Assembly: GCA_013397075.1 (NCBI GenBank)
Contig: VWZS01006716.1
Coordinates: 1-64,000, forward strand
Direction: 5' to 3'
DNA: 64,000 nucleotides
Source: Rhabdornis inornatus
Lineage: Eukaryota > Chordata > Aves > Passeriformes > Rhabdornithidae
Positions 48,201 to 61,974 of the stretch are shown in pieces. Numbering within the stretch: the stretch's first letter is position 1; every line of letters begins with the position of its first letter. Below the pieces are notes generated by a model that was given only the letters and a program-made list of their open reading frames with translations, was not told the origin of the DNA and did not search any database. Both the position numbers and the translations under genes were made by a program.

Positions 48201-51200
48201 ATGCTTTTTAAATGTAAGAAGTTCTGTAGAAACTGAACCACTAGTTTATTTCCCTGTTCTTTACAATGCAATACAATATCAAATCAATACAACATCAATA
48301 CAATATCAAATGTTTGAATGGTTCTTTAATATACTCTATTAGAATTATTTCAAACCACTGCCATTCTCTCCACAGTTACAGGCTCCTTACCATCTTCTGA
48401 AAACCTTTGTTACTGGGATATTTACCATAAATTTTGTTTGAATTTAAGGTGGACTTTGCAGTGTCTGTCCTTCTCTCTGATATAAGATTGAAGAAAAGTG
48501 TAGGAAATGTAGATAAGAGAACTAAATACCTTAGCTGATCAAAGAGTTGTGAACACCAGAACACACATCTACCTGTTACACATCCTGTGCCCTTTGGCTC
48601 CTCCAGTGCCTTCATTCAGAATCCTTCTGGGCCTTGTCTCTTGGTGGGCAGTGGTGAGTCAGATGGAGTGATGTTCTGGTTAATGTGAATCTCTCAATTT
48701 CGAATGTTTCAGAGAACTTACTGATGATTAGAAACTTATCATTTGATAATACGGGGGCATACCACACCTCATGTTAGAAAACTTTTAAATACTGTGTCAA
48801 TTTCTGCTAACTTTACATCTTTGTATGGTGAAGCTATTAATGTCCAGCAGTGGCTTTGCATTCCTGGGGAATATTTTTATTACACATTAATGGTGTAGGA
48901 GAAAGAGACTGAACCCTCAGGAATAACTGTAAGTCTGATCTTTTCAGCAGTTGTCCCTCCTGTCACTCTGCAGTCTCCAGCATCTGAACTCAGGTAGAAA
49001 TAACCATGAACTTAAGGAAAGAAACTGAAGTACAGTCCTGAGGACATTGAGGCATTGACATCTGAGTCTCACAGTGCATTTACAGAACAGCACCAGTGTT
49101 TCAACTGCAGTAAGGCTTCAAAGATCTCTGAGACAAACCAGTAAAACCTCAAAGGGCAGTTGGCATCATTTTTCGAGAATCTCCTAATTATATGCTATTA
49201 GCTTGGAGAACTCATAAGTCCCTTTGGAAGAGAGTCTGCTGTGGCAGTAAAACTTTTCTTTTTTTGTGTTTTTTTCTTCTGATGGAAAAGATCTTTCCTA
49301 CAGTATATTCAGCTCATTACTTGCTTTTAAGATAAACTTTGTGGAGTGTAAGGGGAAGAGGTTGATTTATGCCTTACCTCTATGAGATATGCAAAGAGCT
49401 TGTACATCTGCACTCTGTAAACATTTGGAGCAACAGACAGTTTTGTTTTCTTTGTTATTGCTGTGTTACATGAGTACTGCAAAAACATTGCCAGTAATAA
49501 AATGTTAAAAGCTTGCCAAAATCATTAGGTTCTATACACTTATTATTAAGCTGAAGAAGTGCTGCATGTTTATCACCAGCTGCTTTTCCGAATGTAGTAA
49601 TGCACTAGAGAGGCAGAGTGCTGAATCCAGTAAGCATTGAAGAGATAATATCACTTGTCTTGTAAAGAATCACAGATTGGTAGAAATGTTTTCAATTCAA
49701 TTATGGCTTCCAACCTCAATTACTTTAAGAATTTTTCTTTTTAATTTATGGAGATGCTCAGAGACAAATATTCTTTCATGTAATTATTTTTCATTCGATG
49801 AGAAACAGAGGAAGCAAACCCAATATGGTCCAAATTTTGCATGCATAAGCCAGGCGGTAAATACACATTACTCTCAGAATACCTGCTTGTTTAGGAACAG
49901 TTTATCTGTAATGACACTTCCTAAGACTAAGAAATTCTTTCCTCTGGATGAGTAGTTTGCAATATTGCCAGAGTGCACCTTTGGGGACCAGCCCTTTCAG
50001 ATATGACAGCTCAGTGATGGCAGCACAGTTCCCATGTCTCTAGGTAGAATAAGGAACAGCGAAATTTCTACTTTACTGCTCATCCATCCAGGCCTTATGC
50101 AACCACTGGATGATGAAGTTGCACAGCTCATTTCCTGCCTCACTGGAGAAAAATTATAAAGTGCAAATTTTTTTGCCTTTGCATATGCTGATACAGAAGG
50201 TTTTAGTGAGAAAACCAGGGGGAAAATGTTTTGTTTCAGCAATAACAGGAAGGCATCTCTGTGTAGTTACCTTTTGAGAGCCCTTCTCAGCCCGTTTCTG
50301 AATGGAGGTTGTTCTGTCTGAAACTAAATGGCATCTGGAGCTCCCAAAAGATGTCTGTGCATTCTTGTGCTTTTTCACTGGCACAGTTTTTCCTCTTTCC
50401 AGGACTGGCAGTGTTGCTGCACTTGCTGGTGAGGGAGGATTCTTGAACATTAAAGCAGATTCTTGTGGAGAACAAAGGATCTGGAAACCATGATACTGCT
50501 GGAGTTGAATATTCAGAATCTGGATAAATTTTTAAATGATGGGTTAGCTAAGTTTTGAATACGGATAGTTTTCAATCTTTTCTTTTTTATATACCTTTCA
50601 GCATTTTAGCTTTCCTTTTAAAATTTCTCTCCTTTTCATCTCATTCTCTTTATTTTTCTGATAACATCTGCACTTTTTCTGTGGAGTTTACCCTTTGGCT
50701 GAATTTGATGGTGAAGTAACTAAGGGCAAAGTGTTCTCTAGATTATCTGAGCTAAAAATTGATAAAAAATAAAATATGCACTGGCAACATCTTTTCTATT
50801 TGTAAAATTAGTTTCAAATGTGGTGTTGAGGAAAATCAAAGAAACTTCACTGATAGTCCTTTATGAATGAGTTGCTTTAAAAAACACAACCTCCCCCCTG
50901 ATAAAACAGAACCAAACAACAACAAAAAACACCCTAAGCAAAAAAAAAAAAATCCACAGCCTTTTAAAACATTTTATATTCTCCCCCTCATCTAAAGTAA
51001 AAAAGAAAAAAAATTAAAAAATGGACAAAAAGGCAACTTAGAGGAACATTTCAAATAGACCATAGAATATCATGGCAATTGGACAGCACAGAATAAAAGA
51101 CCAGTAAAGCATTCTGTCTTGCCAAAAGACTTTCTAGGTACTTTTCATATGCCTAATTCCATAGTTTGTATGCATATATACTGATGTTTTAACAGAGTGT

Positions 51201-51947
51201 TAGCTGATGTCAGAAATAGTGAAGTTTCAGAGACTTGGATTTCCAACTCTCTTGCCTTCAACTTTGCTATTGTAGTCAATGAGCTTTTGTGTGGCACTTG
51301 TCTTTTTCTCTTTACAGTTGTTAGATTTTTCCATTTAATGCCAGCAGGAATTTAAGGTTATTGTTAAAAGGGTTCTGTATTAGAGTATGTGCTGCTATGC
51401 TGCAGAGTCAACATCTGCAGAAGTCAGATTTGTTTTTCTGTGAATCGTTAAAAAGCTCCAGACTTTATATTTTTCTCTCAATTGGTTCTATGAGTTGCTA
51501 TAGTATGTCAATTGAATCCATGTGTAGAGACTGCTGTGTAAAGCATTGGTCTCTTCAGAATATTTTTCCATTAAGTTCATTTATTCATAAAGTATTAAAT
51601 TTTTGTTAGAATAATAATTCTCATATTTTCCTGTGTATATGTTGTCCTGCTCTCTCACTAGAAATATTCACAAAAAATCTTATTATCAAAGATAAACTGT
51701 TAAAGGACTGTGACCACATTAGGGATGTTAAGAAGTAAACTGAGGTGTTTGGAGAACTCTTAGTGGTGGCTTCTGAACAGTGAAATAGAAATGCATATGA
51801 AAAACCATGTAGTTCCTGGTAGTCCATGTTAATAATCAGTGTCCTGCCAGCCTCAGGGAAGGGCAACACATCCAAAGTGGGGCGATGTATTTCCGGGTTT
51901 ATGCCAATATACTTCCACTATGATGTAGTGAAATCTTTCTGAACTTT
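33293..51947. other. Long AT-rich desert, no gene recognised
   Basis: About 18.7 kb with only short frames in all directions. Visible items are an A run near 35101-35119, a 10-bp perfect hairpin at 35563-35591, a short tandem repeat near 48269-48311, and an A-rich stretch near 50880-51030. A moderately GC-rich patch near 44030-44360 holds two TATA-like words (TTTATAAAGG, ACTATAAAATCC). No tRNA, rRNA, CR1 or LTR was recognised with confidence. Some stretches, for example near 46540-46700, look like ordinary unique DNA that could hold conserved noncoding elements, which sequence from one species cannot show. Confidence 0.5.
35101..35119 (+). repeat. Poly-A run
   Basis: About 19 consecutive A bases in otherwise mixed sequence. 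It could be the tail of an old retroposed sequence, but the preceding bases (about 34,750-35,090) were not recognised. Confidence 0.8.
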
Positions 51948-52528
51948 AGTCATGATTTAACTTCATCTGGCAATTAAGCCCCACATAGATGTTCACCCTT
52001 TTCCCCTCCACCCTGCACTATGTCCTACCACCCCTGTGGTAAAACCAGGAAAATTTGAGGGTTGAGATAAACACAGTTTAACAGGTAAAGCAAAAGCCAT
52101 TCACACAAGCAATGCAAAACAAGGAATTCATTCACCACTTCCCATGTGCAGGGGGTGCTCAGACATGCCCAGGAAAGCTGGGCTCCATTACTCATGGTGT
52201 GACTTGGGAAGACAAATATCATCATTCCAAACTTACTTTTTCTCCCCAAGCTTTATATGCTGAACATGGTGCCATTTGATCTGGGATTTCCCCTGCGTCA
52301 GTTGGGATCAGCTGTCCTGGCTGTGTCCATCCCAGCTCCTTGGGCACCCCCAGCCTCCTTGCTGGTGTGTGGGGTGAGGAGCAGGAAAGGGCTTGACTCT
52401 CTAACCCCTGCTCAGCAATAACAAAATCATCCCTGAGTTGTCAACACTGTTTTTAACACAATCCAAAACACAGCCTTGTGCCAGCTATTATGAAGAAAAT
52501 GAATTCTGCCCCAGCTAAACCCACCACA
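51948..52528 (-). mobile_element. Avian ERV solo LTR
   Basis: On the minus strand this begins at 52528 with TGTGGTGGGTTTAGCTGGGG and carries CAGCCAGGACAGCTGATCCC and a TATA box in CAGCATATAAAGC (complement near 52250-52262). Next come GGGAAGTGGTGAATGAATTC, the polyadenylation-type CTTTACCTGTTAAACTG (near 52080), and an end at AGTTAAATCATGACT near 51948. I recognise this order from memory as a very common avian LTR family, although I will not assert a name. No retroviral genes flank it, so it is a solo LTR. The target duplication is unclear. Confidence 0.8.
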
Positions 52529-55500
52529 ATTTGACTTCACAGAAATTTGACCAGAATCAATTAGAGAGTTCTTGTCTCTGCCCATTGCAAAAGAGTAACT
52601 TGGGATCTATCCTGATCTATTAAAGGATATTTCAATGGAATTAATAAAATTTCCATTTACAGACATGAATTGGGTCAAAGCCCTCTCAAATGAGTATCTC
52701 ATTTTTGAAGTCAGTAGTAGTTAAGTGCTGCTTGTCACTGCCCTCAGAAATCATTTCCATGGAATAAATGCGCAGCCATAGTGGAGTGTCTGATATGCAC
52801 CACAGGACCTATGTAATAATTTAATTCTCATGAGATCAAATGATCTTACTGAGAGGTTTTTCATTTATGTTCATTGCTGAATCAGAAACAAGAGCACGCC
52901 AATGTGACAAGTTCTACCTCTGAGTGGGAAATGTTGTTGGAAATTTCCCAGGCGCAAATTATCCTAAAAGCCACACTCTTTTGCCTTCTCTACAAGTCCT
53001 AACACTACAAATTACAAGCATCATTCTCAGATACATGAAATACCTGTAGCAGATTTGGTACCCACTACCCAAAACCTTGAAAAGGCAGTGTGTGATGTCT
53101 GTGTGATTTTTTGGCAGTCAAGTCCCCTTCCCTATGCAGAGGAGCCATTACCCCTCACAGAAAAGATGTGGGGCTGTCACAGGTGGGGAATTTTCTGCTG
53201 CAGTGATCCTGTTCAGCATCCCACTTGCAGGAAATGAGAGTTCTGCTGGAGCTGTTAATGCCTCTGTGCTTCTCTACCTTTGAAAGTCAACACTGAGGAG
53301 CCATAGTGTGGATAAAGCATTATAGGACAAGTGGCTTATCACAGCTATCATGAATAATGCATCTTGGCTTCACTGAATATGTGTAATGGCACTGCTTACA
53401 TTTTTAAGATATGTTTCAAAAACAGTGTATTAATAAACATAAAAGGTATTTCTCACCTCAGTGATAAAGACCACTGCTGCAATGCACATTTGTGACATAA
53501 GCCATATTTCTGCAGTTAGATTTATTAGTGTGAAGAAAATTGCTCTTCTGAAAAACAAGTAATACAGGCACATTATTACTGTTGCAGAAGGTGTTATTAA
53601 TCCATACCCTGCCTCTCCAGTTGCACAGACTGTTTATTATCTGCAAAAGGAACATGACTGTAGCTTTCTCTAGCAAATCCTGGAAGCAGCTGTTTTATCA
53701 TGAGACTTTTCCTACTTCGTCTTTATTTTCATGGGGTACTTTAATGTCTTGACACGATTTTAGAAGGAGTTCACTTGCTATACATAAGTAGAGGTGTATG
53801 TTGATAAAGATTTCAGTATTTTTTCTTCTAAGCTTTCCTTATGGATTTTAAGAAAGTAAACAAAGCCAAAATTAGAATGTCATTGTGCATGGTGCAGAGT
53901 TGGAGAGGAAGAATTAATGAGACATTTGTATGAGCTGCCAGAGAAACAGCTTTGAAATCTCAAAAAGAGGCTTAGTGCAATCAAGAAATACAAAAAATAA
54001 GTGGGAGCGGGAGCAATAACATGAGAAAATAATCCCATTTACCAGATGGTTAGGAGAAACCTTTCTGGGGTGGCCTGTTGAACAGAGATACTCCAAAAAA
54101 AGGTCTGGTAATCCATGTATGTGGAACAGGAGATAATGAAGCACCTCCTGTATTTCCACTGCAGTTCTCTGCAAGTTCAGCAGCAGATTCCTGTCCTGAA
54201 TCCTCTTCTCTGCAGCTAAACTAATTACACTTCCCAGAATGTGCTCAGCATTAGTGAGGTCCTGTTTGGGTAGTCTTTGTTTCAAATGCAAAGACCAGTG
54301 GAATTTGATGAGGTTCTGACAAAATGCACATTCCTGAGCAGTTAACAAAGCAGTCATGCTTTACTTGGGTATTAATTTCAATCTTGTGCCTCCTGTAATT
54401 CAGCATGAGGAATGATTATTACTGTCATGCCCTTTAGTGGTGTGAAGCAAATAAAACTGCACTCTCTTTCACTTGTTTTTTGATTACTTAACTTTTTTGG
54501 TCCACCTTTTTTTGCATTATTTTTATTAATAATGAGAAAGAAATTTTTTAGGGTTCAGGTCTTCTAAAGATACCTCTTGCTGCTCGTGGCTTTCTGTTTT
54601 CCAGTAGCCTATGAATGGCTCTTGCATTCACAGTCTTGCTTCATGATTCACGCTGCCCAGACACCAAGTCTGCCAGATCTTAAATTAAAACGATGGGTGA
54701 GGTTGACCACAGGCTAGTGGGGGTGCAGCTGGTCACATTTATTTACTGCAGCTGGGAGAGGATATTTCTCCACAGTTAATTTTGCTAAGTATAAAACAGA
54801 CAGGATCAAAGTATTCCCAAACAAGACCCTAATGGATTTCTTTGAAGTGAAACTGTCTGAATTATTTATTTTTAGTCTTATGTGGCATAATTGGCTTAGA
54901 GAAGTAATGCTGTATCTAGTTGTAATTAAAATAAGGTAACATTTTAAATAATAATAAATAGTTTCTCTATTACTATGACACAGTGATTAAATAGGGTACA
55001 AACCTTATTAAGACTTGTTTTTGCTCAATAACAATGTATGGCTGTAATTGACTCTTGTTTGATCCAGCATTTCTTTAAATTACAAAGAACAAAGCTATCA
55101 GATAAAAATGAAATAGCACAGAATGTATATTCACAATCCTCTTTGAAATGCAAATCTAAAAAACATATCTCTTATATGTTCTCAAGAAATGTTTGATATT
55201 TGTGACTATTGCCCATCGTTGCCTTCAATTACAAGTCCACTTATCAAGGATAACCTCTGTGTTATTCATACCATAATTGATAAATCTAATCCTTTCATTA
55301 AGATGAAATGAAGCCTTCCCTAATAACAGTAACAGTGACACATGATGTCTGAGGGGAAAATATAGTGCTCTTGACTGTTGTTTTGACTTATAATTTTAAC
55401 AAAGACACACAAAACAAATTTGTAGCAAAAATGCAAGTTGCCTTTTCCCTTCCCCAAAATGTTTAATCTGTTGCATGGATCTGAGGTAAGAGTAAATTAA

Positions 55501-58500
55501 AATAGTCTCCAGTAAAGTCAGTCACCTTTTCAGTGGCAATAATTTTGTGTTTAGTTCAGAACATTTTTAAGATACGTGGCTAATTTAATTTTGATATGGT
55601 GAAAGGAATACACTCCCTTCTTCCCCACTGCAATATGTGGGAATACTACCATAGCTTGAGAAGCATCTGCACTGAGATTTGCAGTTTTACTCTTTTGTTC
55701 TGTGCATATTGGAAAGAAGGTGTAGTGGACAGCTATGCTGAGCTGTGGTAGCTGCTTGCCATGTTTGTCACAGCAGGTCTGAGCCACATAGGTGTGTTTG
55801 TAGTCCTTGCAGGGAGAGGCTGTCTGATCAGGATGTTTTCTGCAGCTGGAAGTGAAAGCCCACAAGAGGTAAGTTGGATTTGTCATTTCTGGCTACATCT
55901 GAAAGTATCAGTCAGGGAATTGATATTGTAGAAAGGAGCTTGTGGGAATGTAAAGTTGGTGGTAGAAAGAAAAATGATCTGAACAGCAGATATTTTGTAG
56001 TATTCCACACATCTGCTAACCCAGGTGGACATATTCCCAATGACAGAATTCCTGTCAAAAGAGAAAGAATAATCACATAGTGAACAGTATTATTGTTGTT
56101 TGGTTTGTACCCAACCAATTGTGTCATTTTTGCCAGAATCACATACAGAAGGTAAAATATAATATTTACATAGCAGAGAAGAACACACAGACTACCTTAG
56201 AAAAGTGCACAGTGTAATGGAGGATTAGCTGTTGACCTTACTGAAGTGCTTTATATGTCCTAATGACTAGTTTAGTTTTATTTTTTTATGTAAATTTTTT
56301 CCCCACTCATTAGTTATTTTGGTTCTTATGCTCTGAAGCTCCCAGCAAGGCATCTCATTTTGTCCAAACTGTTAATATTAATATGGCTGTGCAACTGCCC
56401 AGTGACAGCCTAGTTTGGCATCTGCTGGCATCTATCTGTGTAAGCAAACTCATTTTCCTACTTGCATGTGAAAAATGCGCATTGTCTGCTACTGAAATAT
56501 CTTCTATCTGCATGCCATTCCTCTCTTTACAGATACCATCAAATCACTGTGGTTCTCTGAAATTCTAAAATATGTGTTACTCAGCTTTCCCCATCAAATC
56601 ATGAGTCTATTTTTCCCTCTGCAGTATCAATTGTCTGTACGATGCCTTGTTTTCTTAGAAGCTTTGGTATGAAAATGAGGGCTTTAATTCTTGCCCATTC
56701 CCCAGCACCTTCTGGTGAAAATGTGATCTTTTAGAAGGCTTGGGAAATGGCAAAGCACACATAATGATTTTTTTAGCAGCTTAAACCAGCATTTGCTTCT
56801 CAGACTGCAGCTTCACAATGATTAGGTGGTAGATTTTCTAGATTAACTCCTGACCACTAGAGCACTTTTGTTCTCTCCCATGCTGTTGGGAGATTTATTG
56901 ATTTAATTGAAGGTGTTCTCAAGTTTTTCAGCTGTACATATGTCTTTTCTTCCTTAAGCTGTTCACTTTACTCATTTTTATCATCCTGTGGGCTATGACT
57001 GATTTTTTTTCCTAGAGGTTATGAGCTAAAACAAAGGCTCAACTACTTTTCAAGAATCTACTTGTAATCAACTTGGCTTTAACTCACCCTTAACAATAGA
57101 TCAATAACACCTATACCTGCCACCTAGAGAACTTCCCTGGGGCTATATACAGATTAGACACCAGAATATGAAGGTAATTTAATTTAAAGAAAACAGAAAG
57201 GGTCATTTTAACAATGCAGTGGCATCTTTGCATATTTACTTGAAAACCTTGTATGACTGTAATATTTTTACTTTTCTTTCTTGCCATGTATTTCTGAAAA
57301 CTAATAAAGCACAATTTAATAAAACAAATGAATTATAAGGATGGTGTCATACCAGTACAAGACTCTCTATCCTTGCTCTCTTTTTTCTATATTTTTCCAA
57401 TAGTAGTAGGGGCATAGTAAAAAAACCCACTGGTTTTGTTTTAGGCCAGATAGTGGAATTATTCAAAAGTTATTTGCTGTTCCTCAAAGTGTTACTTCAG
57501 GTTATATAAAGGTTTGATAAATGTAATGCAGGATCTATGGCAGCAGTCAAGAACATGTAGAAAAATGCAGTTTGCTCACTGCTCTGCACAACGTTTGAAA
57601 TCATACTGGCTCATTTTGAAACTCCATATTTTTGTTCTTATTATAGAAATCCTTAGCAATTTGTAGTTAGGCAAAATTGCCAACTGAAATGATAAATAAT
57701 AGCATATGGGTGTATGCAAATACAGCAAACACCCTTTCATTCCATATGCAGTATGATACAATTCCCATCATCTCCATTCCATTAGCATTGCAGATACAAA
57801 ACTTGCTGTGCTGCCAAGAGAGTTTACACAGTTTTGTTAAAATCAATAGAAACTGTGCAGCTGAAGTTTTAAGAAATCCTGAGTTTTTCTGCTCAAACAT
57901 GCCTGTTGTTTATTTTTCACATTACAAATGAGTCAAAGGAGGACAATTTGGATCCCCATTACCAGAGCACCTTTTATGCCCCATAACTATGGTTCAGTAG
58001 GTGTCCAGATTTATTCAGACTGCAAAAATGTTTTTAGAAAATCTTATCCCTTTTCCTCCATTTCAAAGAAAAGCAGGGCAGAAAACATTTCTTTCCCCTG
58101 TGGTGTATAATTATGAGAAAAATATAAGAATCTAAGGGAACAGATTAACTGAAGGCAATAACTAGGTGTGACAGTTGCAAACCTACCAAAGAATTCAAAA
58201 TGGAAATTTCTGAGTAGCACTTCAATTTTTAAAATTCCCATTGTTACAAAGAAATTTTAAAAAGTTCCCTATGATGTAAACGTATGTTATTAATATGCTT
58301 TGTTAAAGAACAAAAGTAATTCAACAGGAAAATATATTTACTTGTTGGAAACTTCTATGAAAGGAAAATTGAAGTATAGAGAAATATGTCAAAGTTGCCA
58401 ATTAATAATAACAGTGAAATTATCTGCCAGAAAGCTTCTTGTGAATCTCTACATGACATTTAAAATACTTTCATTACTGTCTCTGCCCCACTGAGGGGCT

Positions 58501-60047
58501 GCTGCCCTCCCTGCAGAGCCCTAGTCTCTTTTGGCCCCTGGTCACAGGTTATGGGTTAAATCACCACACAACAGCATGAGCTGAGACCCTGGGGATGGAG
58601 TGTTTGATGGAAAAGCACCTTAATCCCCTTTTTCCAGGTCCAGGAAGAGGGTTGGAAGGCAGGTGAAGACACAACGATCTTGGAGTCACAGTGTTAAATT
58701 CTTTGGCTGTGCACACAGCACGAATTTCCATAAATTTAGAGTCCTCTGGATGTATCTAGATCTTTTCTGTGTGTGTGTGAAGTGGCTTGGAGGTCTCATT
58801 AGGAAATTTGGGAAAAATGCTTTGTTTAAAAAGATTACTATGGATTTTTCAATGTCATTTTGCTCTCTGTTCAGAGAAAAACCTTACTTAAATAAATAAG
58901 GGTGAATTTCACAGATCCTGCAGAGTGTTCAAATAACCCAGGATTACCCTGGGCACTATCAGTGCTATGATACACAGGAAAAGCAGAAGTATAAGCATGT
59001 ACTGATGCTCTCCCGCATTACTTTTCCAGCTGCTGTGTTTGCCTCAGGTCTGACTGACCCAGAAACAGTGTGGTTAGAAAATATGGATTTTTCTTCTCTG
59101 AATTTTCTCAGTTGGTTCTTGAAGTCAAGGGAACATTTAGCTTCCTCAGCATTGTGCAGCAGAACCTTTCTGGGCTTAAATGTATTTGATTGAATTTTTT
59201 TTTTTTTAATGGTTGCCTGTCCCTCTGTGGTGTTTTTTTAATGTTGCACCACATTAGCCATCCTCAAGCCCTCTGCTACAGCAGCAGATTTAAGTGGTAA
59301 CTACACCCTGTAGTTACAGAATATTTATTTTCTGTTAAGTTAGTTTGGATTGCCGGGTAAATACCATCTGGTTGTGGCAATTTGTTACTGTTCACTTGTT
59401 CTGAAAACATTTCACATTAATATTTCTATTTGAGGCAAATCCTCCAGTGTGTTGTGTTGAAATAGTCTTCTCAGTATGAGTAACTCCCAGATCTCCATGG
59501 TGAACATGGCTGTGTCTTTCATGAACATTTGTCTCATATTGTGATCATCAGATCCTTCTGCATAGCTGCTGGCAGGTTACCTGATAATGTACTTTAAAGA
59601 AGTTTTATGTTTAGTTTTCATGCCTTCTCCGGACTTTTGGTTTATTGTGATATCACGTATAACTTGCTAGAATTTGTTTCTTATGTGGAGAAGACTTCAG
59701 ATTTTCATGGGGTTTCTATTAATTTGGAAATATTTCATGTACCATTATGATTAATGGTGTCATAATTCTTCTCGGTTTTTTTTTCTTAGTAGCTTATATA
59801 CATGCATTTGAACTCTCAAACATGCAGTTTTCAAATGCCTCCTAATACCTGAAAACAAGAAGGTAAAATTGATTCTCAGTGCTGACTGGCTTGCCTTCAT
59901 AGGGACTAGAGCTGTCCATAAACTTCTGATGTTTGCTCTATGCTGTTCATTCTGTTGGCTCTGAGGCTCCAGTTCAGCAGCATTTCCACTTGCAACTAAA
60001 ATTACATCCCTGTTGCCTGAGATTGTTACAAATACTGCCTTGGATAG
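52529..60047. other. AT-rich DNA with one weak exon candidate
   Basis: About 7.5 kb, mostly AT-rich. Apart from the minus-strand segment at 54043-54333, listed separately, nothing gene-like is visible. A GC-richer patch near 58480-58680 is unassigned. No CR1 tail was found. Confidence 0.5.
54043..54333 (-). other. Possible exon, unidentified protein
   Basis: On the minus strand an acceptor-like TTAACTGCTCAG is followed by 291 bp (97 codons, phase 0 at both ends) that ends at a donor-like CTG/GTAAAT. The translation starts ECAFCQNLIKFHW and continues through AEHILGSVISLAAEKR and ALLNLQ-type helical residues (NLLLNLQRTAVEIQEVL) to LYLCS-like and HPRK sequence. It lacks low-complexity content and has a helical, amphipathic look. 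An upstream in-frame TAA sits just before the first ATG (54357), so it is not a single-exon gene by itself. Frame length alone is within chance for AT-rich DNA, and no family was recognised. Confidence 0.25.
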
Positions 60048-61974
60048 TGTAGTGGTTTTGGTTCAAAAATTTGAGATTTCCCAGCCAATGCAGCAATTTA
60101 TGTCGCGAGTTTGGCATTGGCCAAATTGACAGTGCACCCACTAGAACTATTTACTCATTTCCTGCTGTGAGATAGGATTAGGAGGAAGGCAAAACAGGCT
60201 CAATTTTTAAAGGGTAAAAAGAAAAAAAAATAAGAAACATAATAAAACTTTCAGAACACTTTTCCTCCTCCCACAATTTCTTTTCTTTCACACTGACAAT
60301 GTACAGAAACAAATCAGTCAGTCTACCATCTCAGAAACAGTCTTTCATCAATTTACTTGGGGGGGAAGACTTCTCTCTTCCTATGGAGATTTCTATGGAG
60401 ATTTTTCCACAAGAAGCAGGTCTCTCATGGCCTCGATGTCACAGTGATCAGCCGCCTGGGAGAACGGAAATCTGATCACTGTGTAAAAATCCCTTCCTCA
60501 GCCAACAGTTTTCCCACAATTATTATTAACTGTCTACAGATTGAACATTTCATCCACCTCATAATGCATTTCTATGAGTTAAAGGGAAACAAGAGTCTCT
60601 TCTCCACAGCTTAAAGAAAGAGAAATTTCTGTCCAAGAGTGAGGCTTCTCCATCAATCCCTTCCATCTGGGACCTGACTTCTTCCTTTTGTCTGACCTCT
60701 GTGTTTCCATGCTGTTTCTGTGCGTATCTTTATCTCGGTCCTTTTTTTTTCACTCAGGAGGGAGAGCAAAGTATCTGCAGGTCTCATTCGGGGCAGTGAA
60801 AGAGTCAATGCATTGCATGGGCAGCAGCTGCAGCAGTCAGGATGGAATATTTCAGGCTGTATGGGGGCTGGGCCCGGATAGCAGGGGCCCAGCGAGAAGG
60901 GGTGGTGGCTGCTCTGACTGTATGAGTGTTTTCTGGTGTTTGCTGCATTCAATTCCAGCTGCAGGCTGGAATTCCCCTGCCCAGAAGGCAAGGAGCAGGG
61001 GGCCTTGCTGGACTGGGGCCTGGCCTCTCTCCCCCAGGCTGCGTGGGTGCCACAGGGGATGGGCCCGACCATCCGGAGCTGCTCTCCTGGGGGGCCCCAT
61101 GGACCCCCTGGCTGGGCCTGGGCTGGCAGCAGGGCAGGGTTTTAATGTTGGTTAGATGTTCTGCTGAGCTGCGGGCTCCCTGGCCACACAGGGATACAGG
61201 GCTGGTACTAGGATCTTAGCAGCCGTGTGGGCCTCGCCTCTCCTACCCCTTTCTATCGGGGCCCAGCCAAAAACGGGCCCGGCGTGAGAGCCTACCCCCA
61301 GCCTTGTGGGAAGATAGGTCGAAAGGATAGTCCAGAAGGCAATCTCTCCTGATGAATTACACCTGTACTGATTACTGAGGCGTGGAAACATCTGTGCCTG
61401 CCCAATGAGTTTGGGTGTTATAGAAGAGTGGGTTAGCTGGCCCCTGGTCTTAGTTACAGTTACAGTTGCAGCTTGAGTTAGAGAATCTGCTGGCTGTGGG
61501 CAGGTAAGGGACGTGCAGTCATGCAAGGGACAGTCAGGGAAAGGGACAGGTTGGGTTTTAGCGAGTTATGCAGAGAGAAGAAGGAGTCAGAGCTCTGTGG
61601 ATCTGCCTGTGAGAAAAAGAGTCAGTACTGTGTCAGTACTATGAGGGAAGGAGTCAGAGTTGTTGGAAGGAAGTACACTGAAAGAAGGCATGTAAAGTTT
61701 TAAGAAAGGACTGGTGTGGATGCCAGTCATGTCTGTCTCGACATAATTATGACACTGCCTGGCCCGGCCCAGGCCAGTGTTACCTTCTGAGAGGCTGGAA
61801 ATGAAAGAGAAATTCCTGGGATTTTTCATCTTTACATGTGTGTTCACAGAGGCGCATAAACTTTCTCATTGTGTCAATATTAAAAATCAGACACTGATTG
61901 GTCCCTGTCAGGTCCAAAGGAGGCCATCCAAGTCCTGACAGGGAACTATTTCAGGAAATTTATACAAACCTCCA
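60048..61974 (-). mobile_element. Solo LTR-type element, copy B
   Basis: Same family as the element at 13472-15108. The left end is TGTAGTGGTTTTGG and the right end is a damaged AAACCTCCA. Shared landmarks include CAGTGCACCCACTAGAA, GACAATGTACAGAAACAAATCAG, GGTCTCTC.TGGCCTC, GTATCTGCAGGTCTCATT, GGGCAGCAGCTGCAGCAGTC and CCAAAGGAG..CAGG. Copy B has about 450 bp (about 61305-61757) that copy A lacks and no TCC tract. Flanks GGATAG (60042-60047) and GGGTAG (61976-61981) differ at one base and may be a 6-bp target duplication, as class II ERVs make. No retroviral coding region is present. Confidence 0.78.
61305..61757. other. Segment unique to LTR copy B
   Basis: Between sequence shared with copy A (ending CCTACCCCCAGCC and resuming CTGGCCCGGCC) lies about 450 bp absent from copy A. 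It holds AGTTACAGTTACAGTTGCAG and repeated GAGTCAG and CAGTACTGTGTCAGTACT words. It is either part of the full-length LTR lost from copy A or a later insertion into copy B. Confidence 0.55.

Noticed and set aside
49665..49720. GAATCACAGATTGGTAG followed by CTTCCAACC, resembling a minus-strand CR1 start
   Set aside because: The match is too short and the downstream CR1 landmarks are absent.
60688..61155. 155-codon frame inside LTR copy B
   Set aside because: Same reason as in copy A. It is noncoding LTR sequence with several overlapping open frames.
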